From positions 1 to 15,186 of the forward strand of contig CAZZKJ010000055.1 in the NCBI GenBank assembly GCA_964654695.1: a DNA stretch of 15,186 bases. Reading direction: 5' to 3'. Below are positions 6,701 through 13,042 of this stretch, piece after piece. Made by a program: the position numbers and the translations under genes. Source of the stretch: CAZZKJ01 sp964654695. Its GTDB lineage: Bacteria; Krumholzibacteriota; Krumholzibacteriia; WVZY01. How positions within the stretch are numbered: the first letter of the stretch is position 1; each line of letters begins with the position of its first letter. The notes under the pieces were generated by a model, which saw only the letters and a program-made list of their open reading frames with translations, was not told where the DNA came from and searched no databases.

Positions 6701-7608
6701 TCGATACTCTCGATATCGATAATCTTCAATGGGGGCTTGCGATCATAAAGGATGCAAAGCTGGACAGGCAGGTGCAGATTGTTATGGATACCGCCGCCAA
6801 AGCCGTCGACAAGATCGAAGCCGCCCTCGAAAAAGAAATAGAAAGAGTGACAAGGGGAGACGAGCTGCCGCCTGGTGTTTCCAAGCTTGTTAAAGTGTAC
6901 GTATTCAGAAAGAGAAAACTGGCCGTGGGAGATAAGATGGCCGGCCGGCACGGTAATAAAGGCGTGGTTGCAAGGATAGTCCCCGAAGAAGATATGCCGC
7001 ATCTTCCGGACGGCACGCCTATAGAAATAGTTCTGAACCCGCTCGGTGTTCCGAGCCGAATGAATCTCGGACAGATACTTGAAACCCACCTGGGCTGGGC
7101 GGTAAAAAAGATGGGTTACAAAGGGAGCTGCCCCGTGTTCGACGGCGGGTCTATTGTCGAAATAAAGCAGGCCTTGAAGGAAGCCGAACTTCCCCAAAAC
7201 GGCAAGTCAGTTCTGTATGACGGCAGAACCGGCGAGCCTTTCGACCAGGAAGTAACAGTCGGACAGATTTATATTATGAAACTCTCGCATCTTGTGGACG
7301 ACAAGATCCACGCGCGATCGATTGGTCCATACTCCCTGGTATCTCAGCAGCCTTTGGGCGGCAAAGCCCAGTTTGGAGGCCAGCGTTTCGGCGAAATGGA
7401 AGTATGGGCCCTCGAAGGATACGGCGCCGCTTTTTGCCTGCAGGAACTGCTTACTGTAAAATCGGATGATATTTCGGGCCGCTCGAGAATTTACGAAGCC
7501 ATCGTAAAAGGAGAAAATCCCCCGGAGCCCGGTATTCCAGAATCATTCAATGTTCTGATAAAAGAGCTGCAAAGTTTGGGGCTGGATGTGGAACTGGAGA
7601 GAGGATAG
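3778..7608 (+). CDS. rpoB: DNA-directed RNA polymerase beta subunit
   Basis: This encodes a 1276-residue catalytic beta subunit. Recognised regions in order are RIIPYRGSW in the N-terminal protrusion/lobe and the rifampicin pocket FFGSSQLSQFMDQTNP (470-485) with THKRRLSALGPGG. THYGRMCPIETPEGPN follows, then GDKMAGRHGNKG around 1051-1062 with the active-site lysines K1053 and K1061 (E. coli K1065, K1073), and the C-terminal clamp with GQRFGEMEVWALE. D481, H491 and S496 match the rifampicin-sensitive residues D516, H526 and S531; T483 replaces E. coli N518. A charged insertion occupies about 905-945. ATG 3778 has GAGG at 3768-3771. rpoC follows after 38 nt. Confidence 0.98.
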   Translation: MNAKTAGSILDYPRDRHGRISFSKISEVMEVPNLLAVQLESFAAFSQSDALMDKRKNQGLESVFRSVFPIESPKGKYILEYHGYTIGESKYTEAECKERDLTYSAPLKARLRLIIHEEDPDTKEKAIKNIVQNDVFLGEIPLLTDKGTFIINGAERVIVSQLHRSPGVFFGDEIHPNGKRLFNARIIPYRGSWVEFTVDINDIMYVNIDRRRKLPVTILLKAMGFDKNLAILRLFHQAEKVKLGPRVSKKDADIIGRVSIQDMVDKKTGELVLLAGEIIMAGHLEKLRSSKQLSLACIKYGENQSPEEDVVLKTLQKDSCPDQETALKKIYNLMRPGDPPNLETAKALLARMFFNPKRYDLAGVGRHKINRRLKLDVPEDQTTLTEKDFIAVIACLLDMKETDAEPDDIDHLGNRRVRSVGELLANQFSIGLARMARIVRERMALQQESEQITPYDLINARTVSAVIQSFFGSSQLSQFMDQTNPIAELTHKRRLSALGPGGLTRERAGFEVRDVHYTHYGRMCPIETPEGPNIGLISSLSTYARINQYGFLETPYRKVIRSVATSDIEFLSADEEAECIIAQANAPTNEKGKFQNDTVLARLRGDFPVAPPERIQYMDVSPKQLVSAAASLIPFLEHDDANRALMGCNMQRQAVPLLKAEAPLVGTGMEAKIAKDSGILVVARRSGIVVSVTGERIVIEPAAKRDTLEDFSSYEGMDEYKLIKFRRSNQDTCINQKPLVRVGDKVKAGDVLADGPATEDGELALGMNVLVAFMPWLGYNYEDAILVSEGFLKKDKYTSVHIEEFECQVRDTKAGIEEITREIPNVGEDALRNLDEDGIIRIGARVKAGNILVGKVTPKGETDLSPEERLLRAIFGEKAGDVRDASLKAPPGMDGIIVGIKVFSRKERDERSRSQDKQKIAKLRKSKEREIERVKEMRKDKLKKLMLDQTCEKLVNAETGELISKAGRKISEKFFDTLDIDNLQWGLAIIKDAKLDRQVQIVMDTAAKAVDKIEAALEKEIERVTRGDELPPGVSKLVKVYVFRKRKLAVGDKMAGRHGNKGVVARIVPEEDMPHLPDGTPIEIVLNPLGVPSRMNLGQILETHLGWAVKKMGYKGSCPVFDGGSIVEIKQALKEAELPQNGKSVLYDGRTGEPFDQEVTVGQIYIMKLSHLVDDKIHARSIGPYSLVSQQPLGGKAQFGGQRFGEMEVWALEGYGAAFCLQELLTVKSDDISGRSRIYEAIVKGENPPEPGIPESFNVLIKELQSLGLDVELERG

Positions 7609-7614
7609 CCCAAA

Positions 7615-7633
7615 TAACGGTCAATAACCGTTA
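7615..7633 (+). promoter_or_regulatory. Hairpin abutting the rpoC Shine-Dalgarno
   Basis: TAACGGT (7615-7621) and ACCGTTA (7627-7633) form a perfect 7-bp stem with a 5-nt CAATA loop. The very strong SD AGGAGG (7635-7640) begins one base after the stem. Half of the 38-nt rpoB-rpoC spacer is this hairpin. There is no T-run, so it is not a terminator. It may keep the ribosome-binding site of a TTG-start gene single-stranded. Confidence 0.45.
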
Positions 7634-7646
7634 GAGGAGGTCTCCA

Positions 7647-10600
7647 TTGTATACAGGATTGTTTGAAAAAGACAGAAAAAAACCGACGGATTTCAGAGCA
7701 ATAAAAATCCAACTCGCATCTCCCGAAAAAATTAGGGAATGGAGCTTCGGTGAAGTAGCCAAGCCGGAAACGATAAATTACAGATCTTTCAAGCCGGAAA
7801 AAGACGGACTGTTTTGCGAACGTATTTTTGGCCCTGTAAAGGATTGGGAGTGTAGCTGCGGTAAGTACAAGCGTATCAGGTACAAAGGCGTGGTTTGCGA
7901 CCGCTGCGGAGTCGAGGTAACCAGATCCAATGTGCGCCGCGAAAGGTTGGGACACATCCAGCTCTCCGTTCCCGTTTCTCACATCTGGTTTTTCAAAGGC
8001 GTTCCCAGCCGAATAGGATATCTCCTCGATATGACGATCCGCGATCTCGAGCGGATTCTTTATTATGAGTCCATAGTCGTAATAGATCCAGGCGATTCGG
8101 AATTGGAGGAAAAGCAGCTCATTTCCGAAGAAGAGCACATGGATCTTGTCGAAAAAGGCGTAAAGTTCAATGCCGTGATGGGAGCCGAAGCCATACGGGA
8201 ACTCCTCAAGAGAATCAGCCTGGATGATTTATCGGAAGAACTCAGAAGCAGGGCCAGGGTGGAGACGTCCCAGCAGCGCAAGAAAGACCTGTTGAAAAGG
8301 CTGAAGGTGGTTGAAGCTTTCAGAAACTCCAATAACAAGCCCGAGTGGATGATCCTGGAAACAATACCCGTGCTTCCTCCGGAACTTAGGCCCCTGGTTC
8401 CGCTCGAAGGCGGCCGTTTTGCTACGTCGGATTTGAACGATTTGTACCGGAGGGTGATAAACCGCAACAACAGGCTAAAGAAACTCATTGAAATAAAGGC
8501 CCCCGAGGTGATTCTCCGCAACGAAAAGCGAATGCTGCAGGAAGCGGTCGACGCTCTTTTCGATAACGGGAGGAGATCGCGTGCCGTCAGGGGACAGGGC
8601 AACCGTCCGTTGAAGAGTTTGAGCGATATGCTCAAAGGCAAACAGGGCCGGTTCCGTCAGAATCTTCTGGGGAAACGTGTAGATTATTCCGGAAGATCGG
8701 TAATCGTTGTGGGTCCCGAATTGAGAATTCACGAGTGTGGAATACCGAAATCCATGGCTCTTGAACTTTTCAAGCCTTTCATTATCAGAAAGCTCGAAGA
8801 AAAGAATTATGTTCAGACCGTAAAGAGCGCTAAAAAGCTGGTTGAGCAGGAAAGCCCTGAAGTTTGGGACATACTGGAAGAAATTATTCACGAACACCCC
8901 GTGCTGCTGAACCGCGCCCCGACCCTGCACAGGCTGGGCATTCAAGCGTTTCAACCGGTGCTCGTCGAAGGCAAGGCTATAAAAATACATCCGCTGGTTT
9001 GCGCGGCCTTCAATGCCGATTTCGACGGCGACCAGATGGCCGTGCATGTGCCGCTGTCCTACGAAGCCCAGCTGGAGGCCAGGACGCTCATGCTGGCTCC
9101 GCATAACATTCTATCGCCCGCAAGCGGCAAGCCGCTTGCAATTCCGTCGCAGGATATGGTCATCGGCATCTATTATATGACCATGGCCAGGAAGAACGCA
9201 CGGGGCGAAGGCAAGGTGTTCTACGGTCCAGAAGAGGTTGTTGCCGCCTACGAGGCGGGACGGATCGAACTCCATGCTAAAATCAAGGTTCGTTGGGCCG
9301 GAAAGATTTTGCAAACAACAACCGGCAGAACGCTGTTCAATATGATCGTTCCGGAACCACTGTGGTTCATCAACGAAGTGCTGGACAAAAAAGCAGTTGA
9401 AAACCTGATCTTCAACGCGTTTCAAAAACTCGGTCTGAACAAAACAATCGAGTTCCTGGACAAGCTGAAACAAACTGGGTTTAGTTATGCGACAAAATGC
9501 GGGCTGACGATCGGCCATGATGACTTGATCGTGCCCTCCGAGAAGAAGGATCTGGTGGAGAATGCAAGCTCCGCCGTTCAAGCCATAGCACAGCAGTATG
9601 AAGAAGGTGTTATCACCGACGGAGAAAGATACAACAAGATCATCGATATTTGGACTAGAACAACCGCCAATGTCGGCGAAGTCATGTTCGAAAGGCTTCG
9701 CGAAGATCGCGACGGAACCAACCCCATCTTCATGATGGCGGATTCGGGGGCCAGGGGAAGCCGCGAACAGGTAAGGCAGCTCGCAGGCATGCGCGGGCTT
9801 ATGGCGAAACCCCAGAAGAAGATTACCGGACAGATCGGCGAAATCATCGAGATGCCGATCGTGGCCAGCTTCCTCGAGGGTTTGACGGTTTTGCAGTACT
9901 TCATTTCGACACACGGTGCGCGTAAGGGCCTTGCGGACACGGCCCTGAAAACAGCCGATGCCGGATACTTGACTCGGAGATTGGTTGATGTCGCTCAGGA
10001 CGTTATCGTTACAAAGGAAGATTGCGGAACGATCCTCGGTATCGATATAGGCGCGCTCAAAGAGGGCGAAGAAATAATCGAATCGTTGAGCGACCGTATA
10101 CTCGGGCGTGTTACCGTGGACGATGTGCTGGATCCCGTAACGGGCGAATCCGTTGTCGAGGCAAATACCCTGCTTACACATGACCTGGCGACAGAAATAG
10201 AAGACCGCGGTGTGGAAGAAGTAAAAATCCGGAGCGTGCTGACATGCGAATCCAAGCGCGGCATCTGTGCCATGTGCTATGGAACCAATCTGGCTACCGG
10301 GCAGCTGGTTGAAATCGGCGAAGCGGTAGGTGTTGTTGCGGCCCAGAGCATCGGTGAGCCGGGAACCCAGCTCACGCTTCGTACTTTCCATATCGGCGGA
10401 ATCGCCAGCAGGATCGCCGAACAAACCCAGAAAACCACAAAATATTCAGGAACTCTTTCCTTCAAGAGCCTGCGTTCGGTAAAAAGAAATGGCGAGAGGA
10501 GTATTGTAATAAGCCGGAAAAGCGAGATTCTCATTCTCGATGACGGCGACCGCGTGCGCTCGCGTTTCGGAGTGCCTTACGGCGCGGAACTCCTTATAGA

Positions 10601-11762
10601 TGAAGGCGCAAGCGTCGAAAAAGGCGATGTTATTTACGAGTGGGATCCATATTCCGATCTGATTTTGAGCGACAAAGACGGCACGGTTCAGTACCGGGAG
10701 ATCGCAGAAGATATAACGGTAAAGGAAAAGATTGATGAAAAATCCGGCAAACGCCAGATGGTGATTATAGAGGATCGGGAAAAAAAGCAGCATCCCCATC
10801 TGCATGTCGTGGACAAGAAGGGCAAGCTCGTCGGCCATTTTATCATACCAACCGGCGCGCATCTGCTTGTCAAGGACGGCCAGAACGTATCTGCCGGCGA
10901 TCAACTCTGCAAAATACCCAAGGATATAAGTAAGACCAGTGATATCACGGGCGGCCTGCCCAGGGTAGCTGAACTTTTCGAAGTCAGGAAACCAAAAGAA
11001 GCCGCTGTGGTTTCCGAGATCGATGGGATAGTCGAGTTCGGTCCGATTACCCGCGGAATGAGAAAGATCATTGTAAAAAACGACAATGGAGATGAGAGAA
11101 ATTATAATATCTCCCAGGGTAAGCATCTCAGGGTGTATGCCGGCGATCCGGTTGAAGCCGGCGACCATATGACCGAAGGTCCGGTTAATCCATTTGATAT
11201 TCTCAACATCAAGGGCGTGAATGCGGCCCAGGAATATCTGGTCAATGGAATACAGGAAGTCTACAGGCTCCAGGGTGTAAAAATAAATGACAAGCATATC
11301 GAAACCATAGTGCGCCAGATGCTGCAGAAAGTTCAGATAGAAGAGCCGGGTGATTCCGTTTTCCTCGAAGGCGACATGGTAGATAAAATTGCTTTCCGAG
11401 AAGAAAATGAAAGAGTCATAAGTGAGTCCAAGGGAAAAGCCGCTACTTTCAAACCAATGCTTCTGGGAATAACCAAGGCATCTCTCAGTACGGACAGCTT
11501 CATATCAGCCGCCAGTTTCCAGGAAACGACCCGGGTTCTGACCGATGCAGCGGTGCGGGGCAAAACCGACTACCTTCTTGGGCTCAAAGAAAACGTAATC
11601 ATGGGACATCTTATCCCCGCAGGAACCGGTCTCAAAAAATACGACAACATTGAACTGATTGATGATAATGAAGTTGAAGAGATGATGGGGCTCGATGAAC
11701 CCGCCGGCGAAACGGAGCAGCAGCCCCTTACCGCCAAAAGCGGGGCGGTCGAAGAAAATTAA
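7647..11762 (+). CDS. rpoC: DNA-directed RNA polymerase beta' subunit
   Basis: This encodes a 1371-residue beta' subunit. The first zinc site is C69, C71, C84, C87. The catalytic loop NADFDGDQ holds the Mg2+-binding aspartates D458, D460 and D462. The bridge-helix segment is GARGSREQVRQLAGMRG. The second zinc site is C793, C867, C874, C877. The trigger loop lies in GEPGTQLTLRTFHIGG, followed by an insertion comparable to that of Gram-negative beta' and the conserved C-terminus. Translation starts at TTG 7647, since the next in-frame Met is far inside the protein. An ideal AGGAGG SD lies 6 nt upstream. The coding end carries a 6-bp GC hairpin (11730-11749) without a T-run. Confidence 0.98.
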   Translation: MYTGLFEKDRKKPTDFRAIKIQLASPEKIREWSFGEVAKPETINYRSFKPEKDGLFCERIFGPVKDWECSCGKYKRIRYKGVVCDRCGVEVTRSNVRRERLGHIQLSVPVSHIWFFKGVPSRIGYLLDMTIRDLERILYYESIVVIDPGDSELEEKQLISEEEHMDLVEKGVKFNAVMGAEAIRELLKRISLDDLSEELRSRARVETSQQRKKDLLKRLKVVEAFRNSNNKPEWMILETIPVLPPELRPLVPLEGGRFATSDLNDLYRRVINRNNRLKKLIEIKAPEVILRNEKRMLQEAVDALFDNGRRSRAVRGQGNRPLKSLSDMLKGKQGRFRQNLLGKRVDYSGRSVIVVGPELRIHECGIPKSMALELFKPFIIRKLEEKNYVQTVKSAKKLVEQESPEVWDILEEIIHEHPVLLNRAPTLHRLGIQAFQPVLVEGKAIKIHPLVCAAFNADFDGDQMAVHVPLSYEAQLEARTLMLAPHNILSPASGKPLAIPSQDMVIGIYYMTMARKNARGEGKVFYGPEEVVAAYEAGRIELHAKIKVRWAGKILQTTTGRTLFNMIVPEPLWFINEVLDKKAVENLIFNAFQKLGLNKTIEFLDKLKQTGFSYATKCGLTIGHDDLIVPSEKKDLVENASSAVQAIAQQYEEGVITDGERYNKIIDIWTRTTANVGEVMFERLREDRDGTNPIFMMADSGARGSREQVRQLAGMRGLMAKPQKKITGQIGEIIEMPIVASFLEGLTVLQYFISTHGARKGLADTALKTADAGYLTRRLVDVAQDVIVTKEDCGTILGIDIGALKEGEEIIESLSDRILGRVTVDDVLDPVTGESVVEANTLLTHDLATEIEDRGVEEVKIRSVLTCESKRGICAMCYGTNLATGQLVEIGEAVGVVAAQSIGEPGTQLTLRTFHIGGIASRIAEQTQKTTKYSGTLSFKSLRSVKRNGERSIVISRKSEILILDDGDRVRSRFGVPYGAELLIDEGASVEKGDVIYEWDPYSDLILSDKDGTVQYREIAEDITVKEKIDEKSGKRQMVIIEDREKKQHPHLHVVDKKGKLVGHFIIPTGAHLLVKDGQNVSAGDQLCKIPKDISKTSDITGGLPRVAELFEVRKPKEAAVVSEIDGIVEFGPITRGMRKIIVKNDNGDERNYNISQGKHLRVYAGDPVEAGDHMTEGPVNPFDILNIKGVNAAQEYLVNGIQEVYRLQGVKINDKHIETIVRQMLQKVQIEEPGDSVFLEGDMVDKIAFREENERVISESKGKAATFKPMLLGITKASLSTDSFISAASFQETTRVLTDAAVRGKTDYLLGLKENVIMGHLIPAGTGLKKYDNIELIDDNEVEEMMGLDEPAGETEQQPLTAKSGAVEEN

Positions 11763-11782
11763 CGGTGTATAAAGGAAAAGGC

Positions 11783-11811
11783 TTGACAGATTCATCACTT
11801 AGCAATAAATT
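11783..11811 (+). promoter_or_regulatory. Sigma70-type promoter of the str operon
   Basis: An exact TTGACA -35 (11783-11788) is followed after 17 nt by TAAATT (11806-11811), four of six matches to the -10 consensus. Transcription would start near 11816-11819. The A-rich stretch upstream (11769-11780) could help as an UP element. It lies just after rpoC and before rpsL, where a promoter is expected. It would drive rpsL, rpsG, fusA and the second tuf. Confidence 0.72.
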
Positions 11812-11818
11812 CTAAACT

Positions 11819-11962
11819 TTGCGTGTGATATATTTTCTTGCCTCGAATTTTTACTGCCGCATAATTTGCAAATAAGGCAATTTATTTAGCGACATATGGT
11901 TGGGATAGTTATCCACAGGCTGTATGTCCCGAAGGGTTATTATACCGTAATTTGGAGGAGCT
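11819..11962 (+). promoter_or_regulatory. Structured 5' leader of rpsL with a DnaA-box sequence
   Basis: This AT-rich untranslated stretch of about 145 nt contains several possible stems. TTGCCT (11838-11843) pairs with AGGCAA (11875-11880). AAATAA (11870-11875) pairs with TTATTT (11882-11887) and competes with the first. GGGATA (11902-11907) pairs with TGTCCC (11925-11930) with one T.G pair. The loop of the last one holds TTATCCACA (11909-11917), the exact DnaA-box consensus. The leader ends in the SD GGAGGAG (11954-11960). An S12/S7 feedback site could lie here, but I cannot recognise one. Confidence 0.4.
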
Positions 11963-12340
11963 TTGCCAACCATTAATCAATTGATAAGATCGGGTAGAAA
12001 AGCGCAAAAAGATAAATCCAAGACGCCGGCGATGGGAGCCTGCCCGCAAAAAAGGGGTGTCTGCACAAGGGTTTACACGCTGACTCCCAAAAAGCCAAAT
12101 TCCGCAATGCGCAAGGTCGCCCGGGTGCGCCTGACAAACGGGTTCGAAGTAACCGCATACATACCGGGCGAAGGGCACAACCTGCAGGAACACTCGATAG
12201 TGCTGATAAGAGGTGGAAGGGTGAAAGATCTTCCCGGTGTGCGTTACCACATTGTCAGGGGAGTGTTGGACACTTCCGGCGTGGACGGAAGACATAACGC
12301 ACGTTCGAAGTACGGTGTTAAAAAACCGAAAGCGCAATAA
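11963..12340 (+). CDS. rpsL: 30S ribosomal protein S12
   Basis: This encodes a 125-residue S12, a decoding-centre protein of the small subunit. The N-terminal MPTINQLIRSGRK, the central CPQKRGVCTRVYTLTPKKPNSA and the VKDLPGVRYHIVRG loop are diagnostic. K43 and K88, whose changes give streptomycin resistance or dependence, are the wild-type residues, and D89, the methylthiolation site, is present. The start is TTG at 11963, because that codon gives the exact family N-terminus and follows GGAGGAG (11954-11960). No suitable ATG exists. It is the first gene of the str operon behind its own promoter; rpsG starts 23 nt after its stop. Confidence 0.97.
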   Translation: MPTINQLIRSGRKAQKDKSKTPAMGACPQKRGVCTRVYTLTPKKPNSAMRKVARVRLTNGFEVTAYIPGEGHNLQEHSIVLIRGGRVKDLPGVRYHIVRGVLDTSGVDGRHNARSKYGVKKPKAQ

Positions 12341-12363
12341 GCCGAAATAAGAAATGGAATGAC

Positions 12364-12834
12364 ATGTCGAGAAGAAGAGGAATAAAGAAAAAAAGCATAG
12401 TACCCGATCCCAAATACCATGACAGGATTGTCGCACGCTTCATAAATTACATCATGCGGCAGGGAAAGAAGTCATGCGCGGAAGGGATTGTTTACGACTG
12501 CTTTGATATTATTGAAAAGAAATCCGGCCAAAATGGGTTGAATGTTTTCAAGAAAGCGATTGATAACGTCAAGCCGGTTTTAGAAGTCGCGTCCAGGCGT
12601 GTCGGTGGCGCTACTTATCAGATACCGATTGAAGTCAGGGCCGACCGCAGGATGGCTTTGGCAATGCGCTGGATCGCCGGCTATGCCCGGCAGCGTTCCG
12701 AGCATACGATGGCAGACAGGCTTGCCAACGAGCTCATGTTGGCTTCACGCTATGAGGGACCATCCATCAAGAAAAAAGAGGATACCCACAAGATGGCCGA
12801 AGCCAATAAAGCTTTCGCGCATTTCAAGTGGTAG
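12364..12834 (+). CDS. rpsG: 30S ribosomal protein S7
   Basis: This encodes a 156-residue S7, the usual length. S7 nucleates assembly of the 30S head and contacts E-site tRNA. It shows MSRRRGIKKKSIVPDPKY at the start, the FINYIMRQGKKS helix, VGGATYQIPIEVRADRR, RQRSEHTMADRLANEL and the MAEANKAFAHFKW end. The SD is weak (only GGA at 12356-12358), so translation may be coupled to rpsL, whose stop is 23 nt upstream. In E. coli S7 represses the operon at a site of about 100 nt between rpsL and rpsG, and there is no room for it here. A 208-nt non-coding spacer follows. Confidence 0.97.
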   Translation: MSRRRGIKKKSIVPDPKYHDRIVARFINYIMRQGKKSCAEGIVYDCFDIIEKKSGQNGLNVFKKAIDNVKPVLEVASRRVGGATYQIPIEVRADRRMALAMRWIAGYARQRSEHTMADRLANELMLASRYEGPSIKKKEDTHKMAEANKAFAHFKW

Positions 12835-12888
12835 AGCGGCGAGGGTTCAAAGTTTTGTCTAGTAAAGTTCAAATGTAATCAGGATTTT

Positions 12889-12912
12889 AAAGCGCTCCAG
12901 GGGCGTCTTTTT
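12889..12912 (+). terminator. Possible weak terminator/attenuator between rpsG and fusA
   Basis: AAAG (12889-12892) pairs with CTTT (12907-12910), and CGC (12893-12895) pairs with GCG (12903-12905) with a bulged T12906. The stem can be extended inward by a T.G and a C-G pair. A run of five T (12908-12912) forms part of the stem and continues two bases beyond. This resembles a leaky intrinsic terminator, which could reduce read-through from rpsG into fusA and tuf. Confidence 0.35.
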
Positions 12913-12937
12913 CAAGAACCTCGGGGTTTAATTGAAT

Positions 12938-12955
12938 GCTTTTAAAGCTAAAAGC
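12938..12955 (+). other. Hairpin in rpsG-fusA spacer
   Basis: GCTTTT (12938-12943) pairs perfectly with AAAAGC (12950-12955) across a 6-nt loop. The spacer also has a direct repeat of GTTCAAA near 12845 and 12867. A GC-rich stretch follows (12989-13012) in which ACCGG can pair with CCGGT just upstream of the fusA SD. I found no convincing promoter in this 208-nt spacer: TTGACC at 12986 lacks a matching -10. Confidence 0.3.
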
Positions 12956-13042
12956 AACGGAGTGCATGAATCCCGCGATCATTAGTTGACCGGTCCGGCC
13001 TTTCCGCCCTCCGGTTCCTGTGACCGCGGGGGCGAGGCAAAA

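Noticed and set aside
5815..7197. 460-codon reading frame on the minus strand inside rpoB
   Set aside because: Long antisense frames are expected opposite GC-rich, codon-biased genes. The translation shows no known motif and rpoB is certain.
9111..10424. 437-codon reading frame on the minus strand inside rpoC
   Set aside because: Same reasoning: antisense shadow of a certain gene, with no recognisable domain.
11730..11749. Six-bp GC hairpin (ACCGCC with GGCGGT) at the end of rpoC as a terminator
   Set aside because: It lies within coding sequence and is followed by GAAGAAAATTAA rather than a T-run, so it does not fit an intrinsic terminator.
11896..11976. 26-codon leader reading frame (ATG 11896 to TAA 11974-11976) overlapping the rpsL start
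   Set aside because: There is no SD before the ATG and no telling residue pattern. Its overlap with the rpsL TTG start is intriguing but could easily be chance.
12986..13042. Longer EF-G start at TTG 12986
   Set aside because: It adds 19 residues unlike the family and lacks an SD, while ATG 13043 has a well-placed GAGG.
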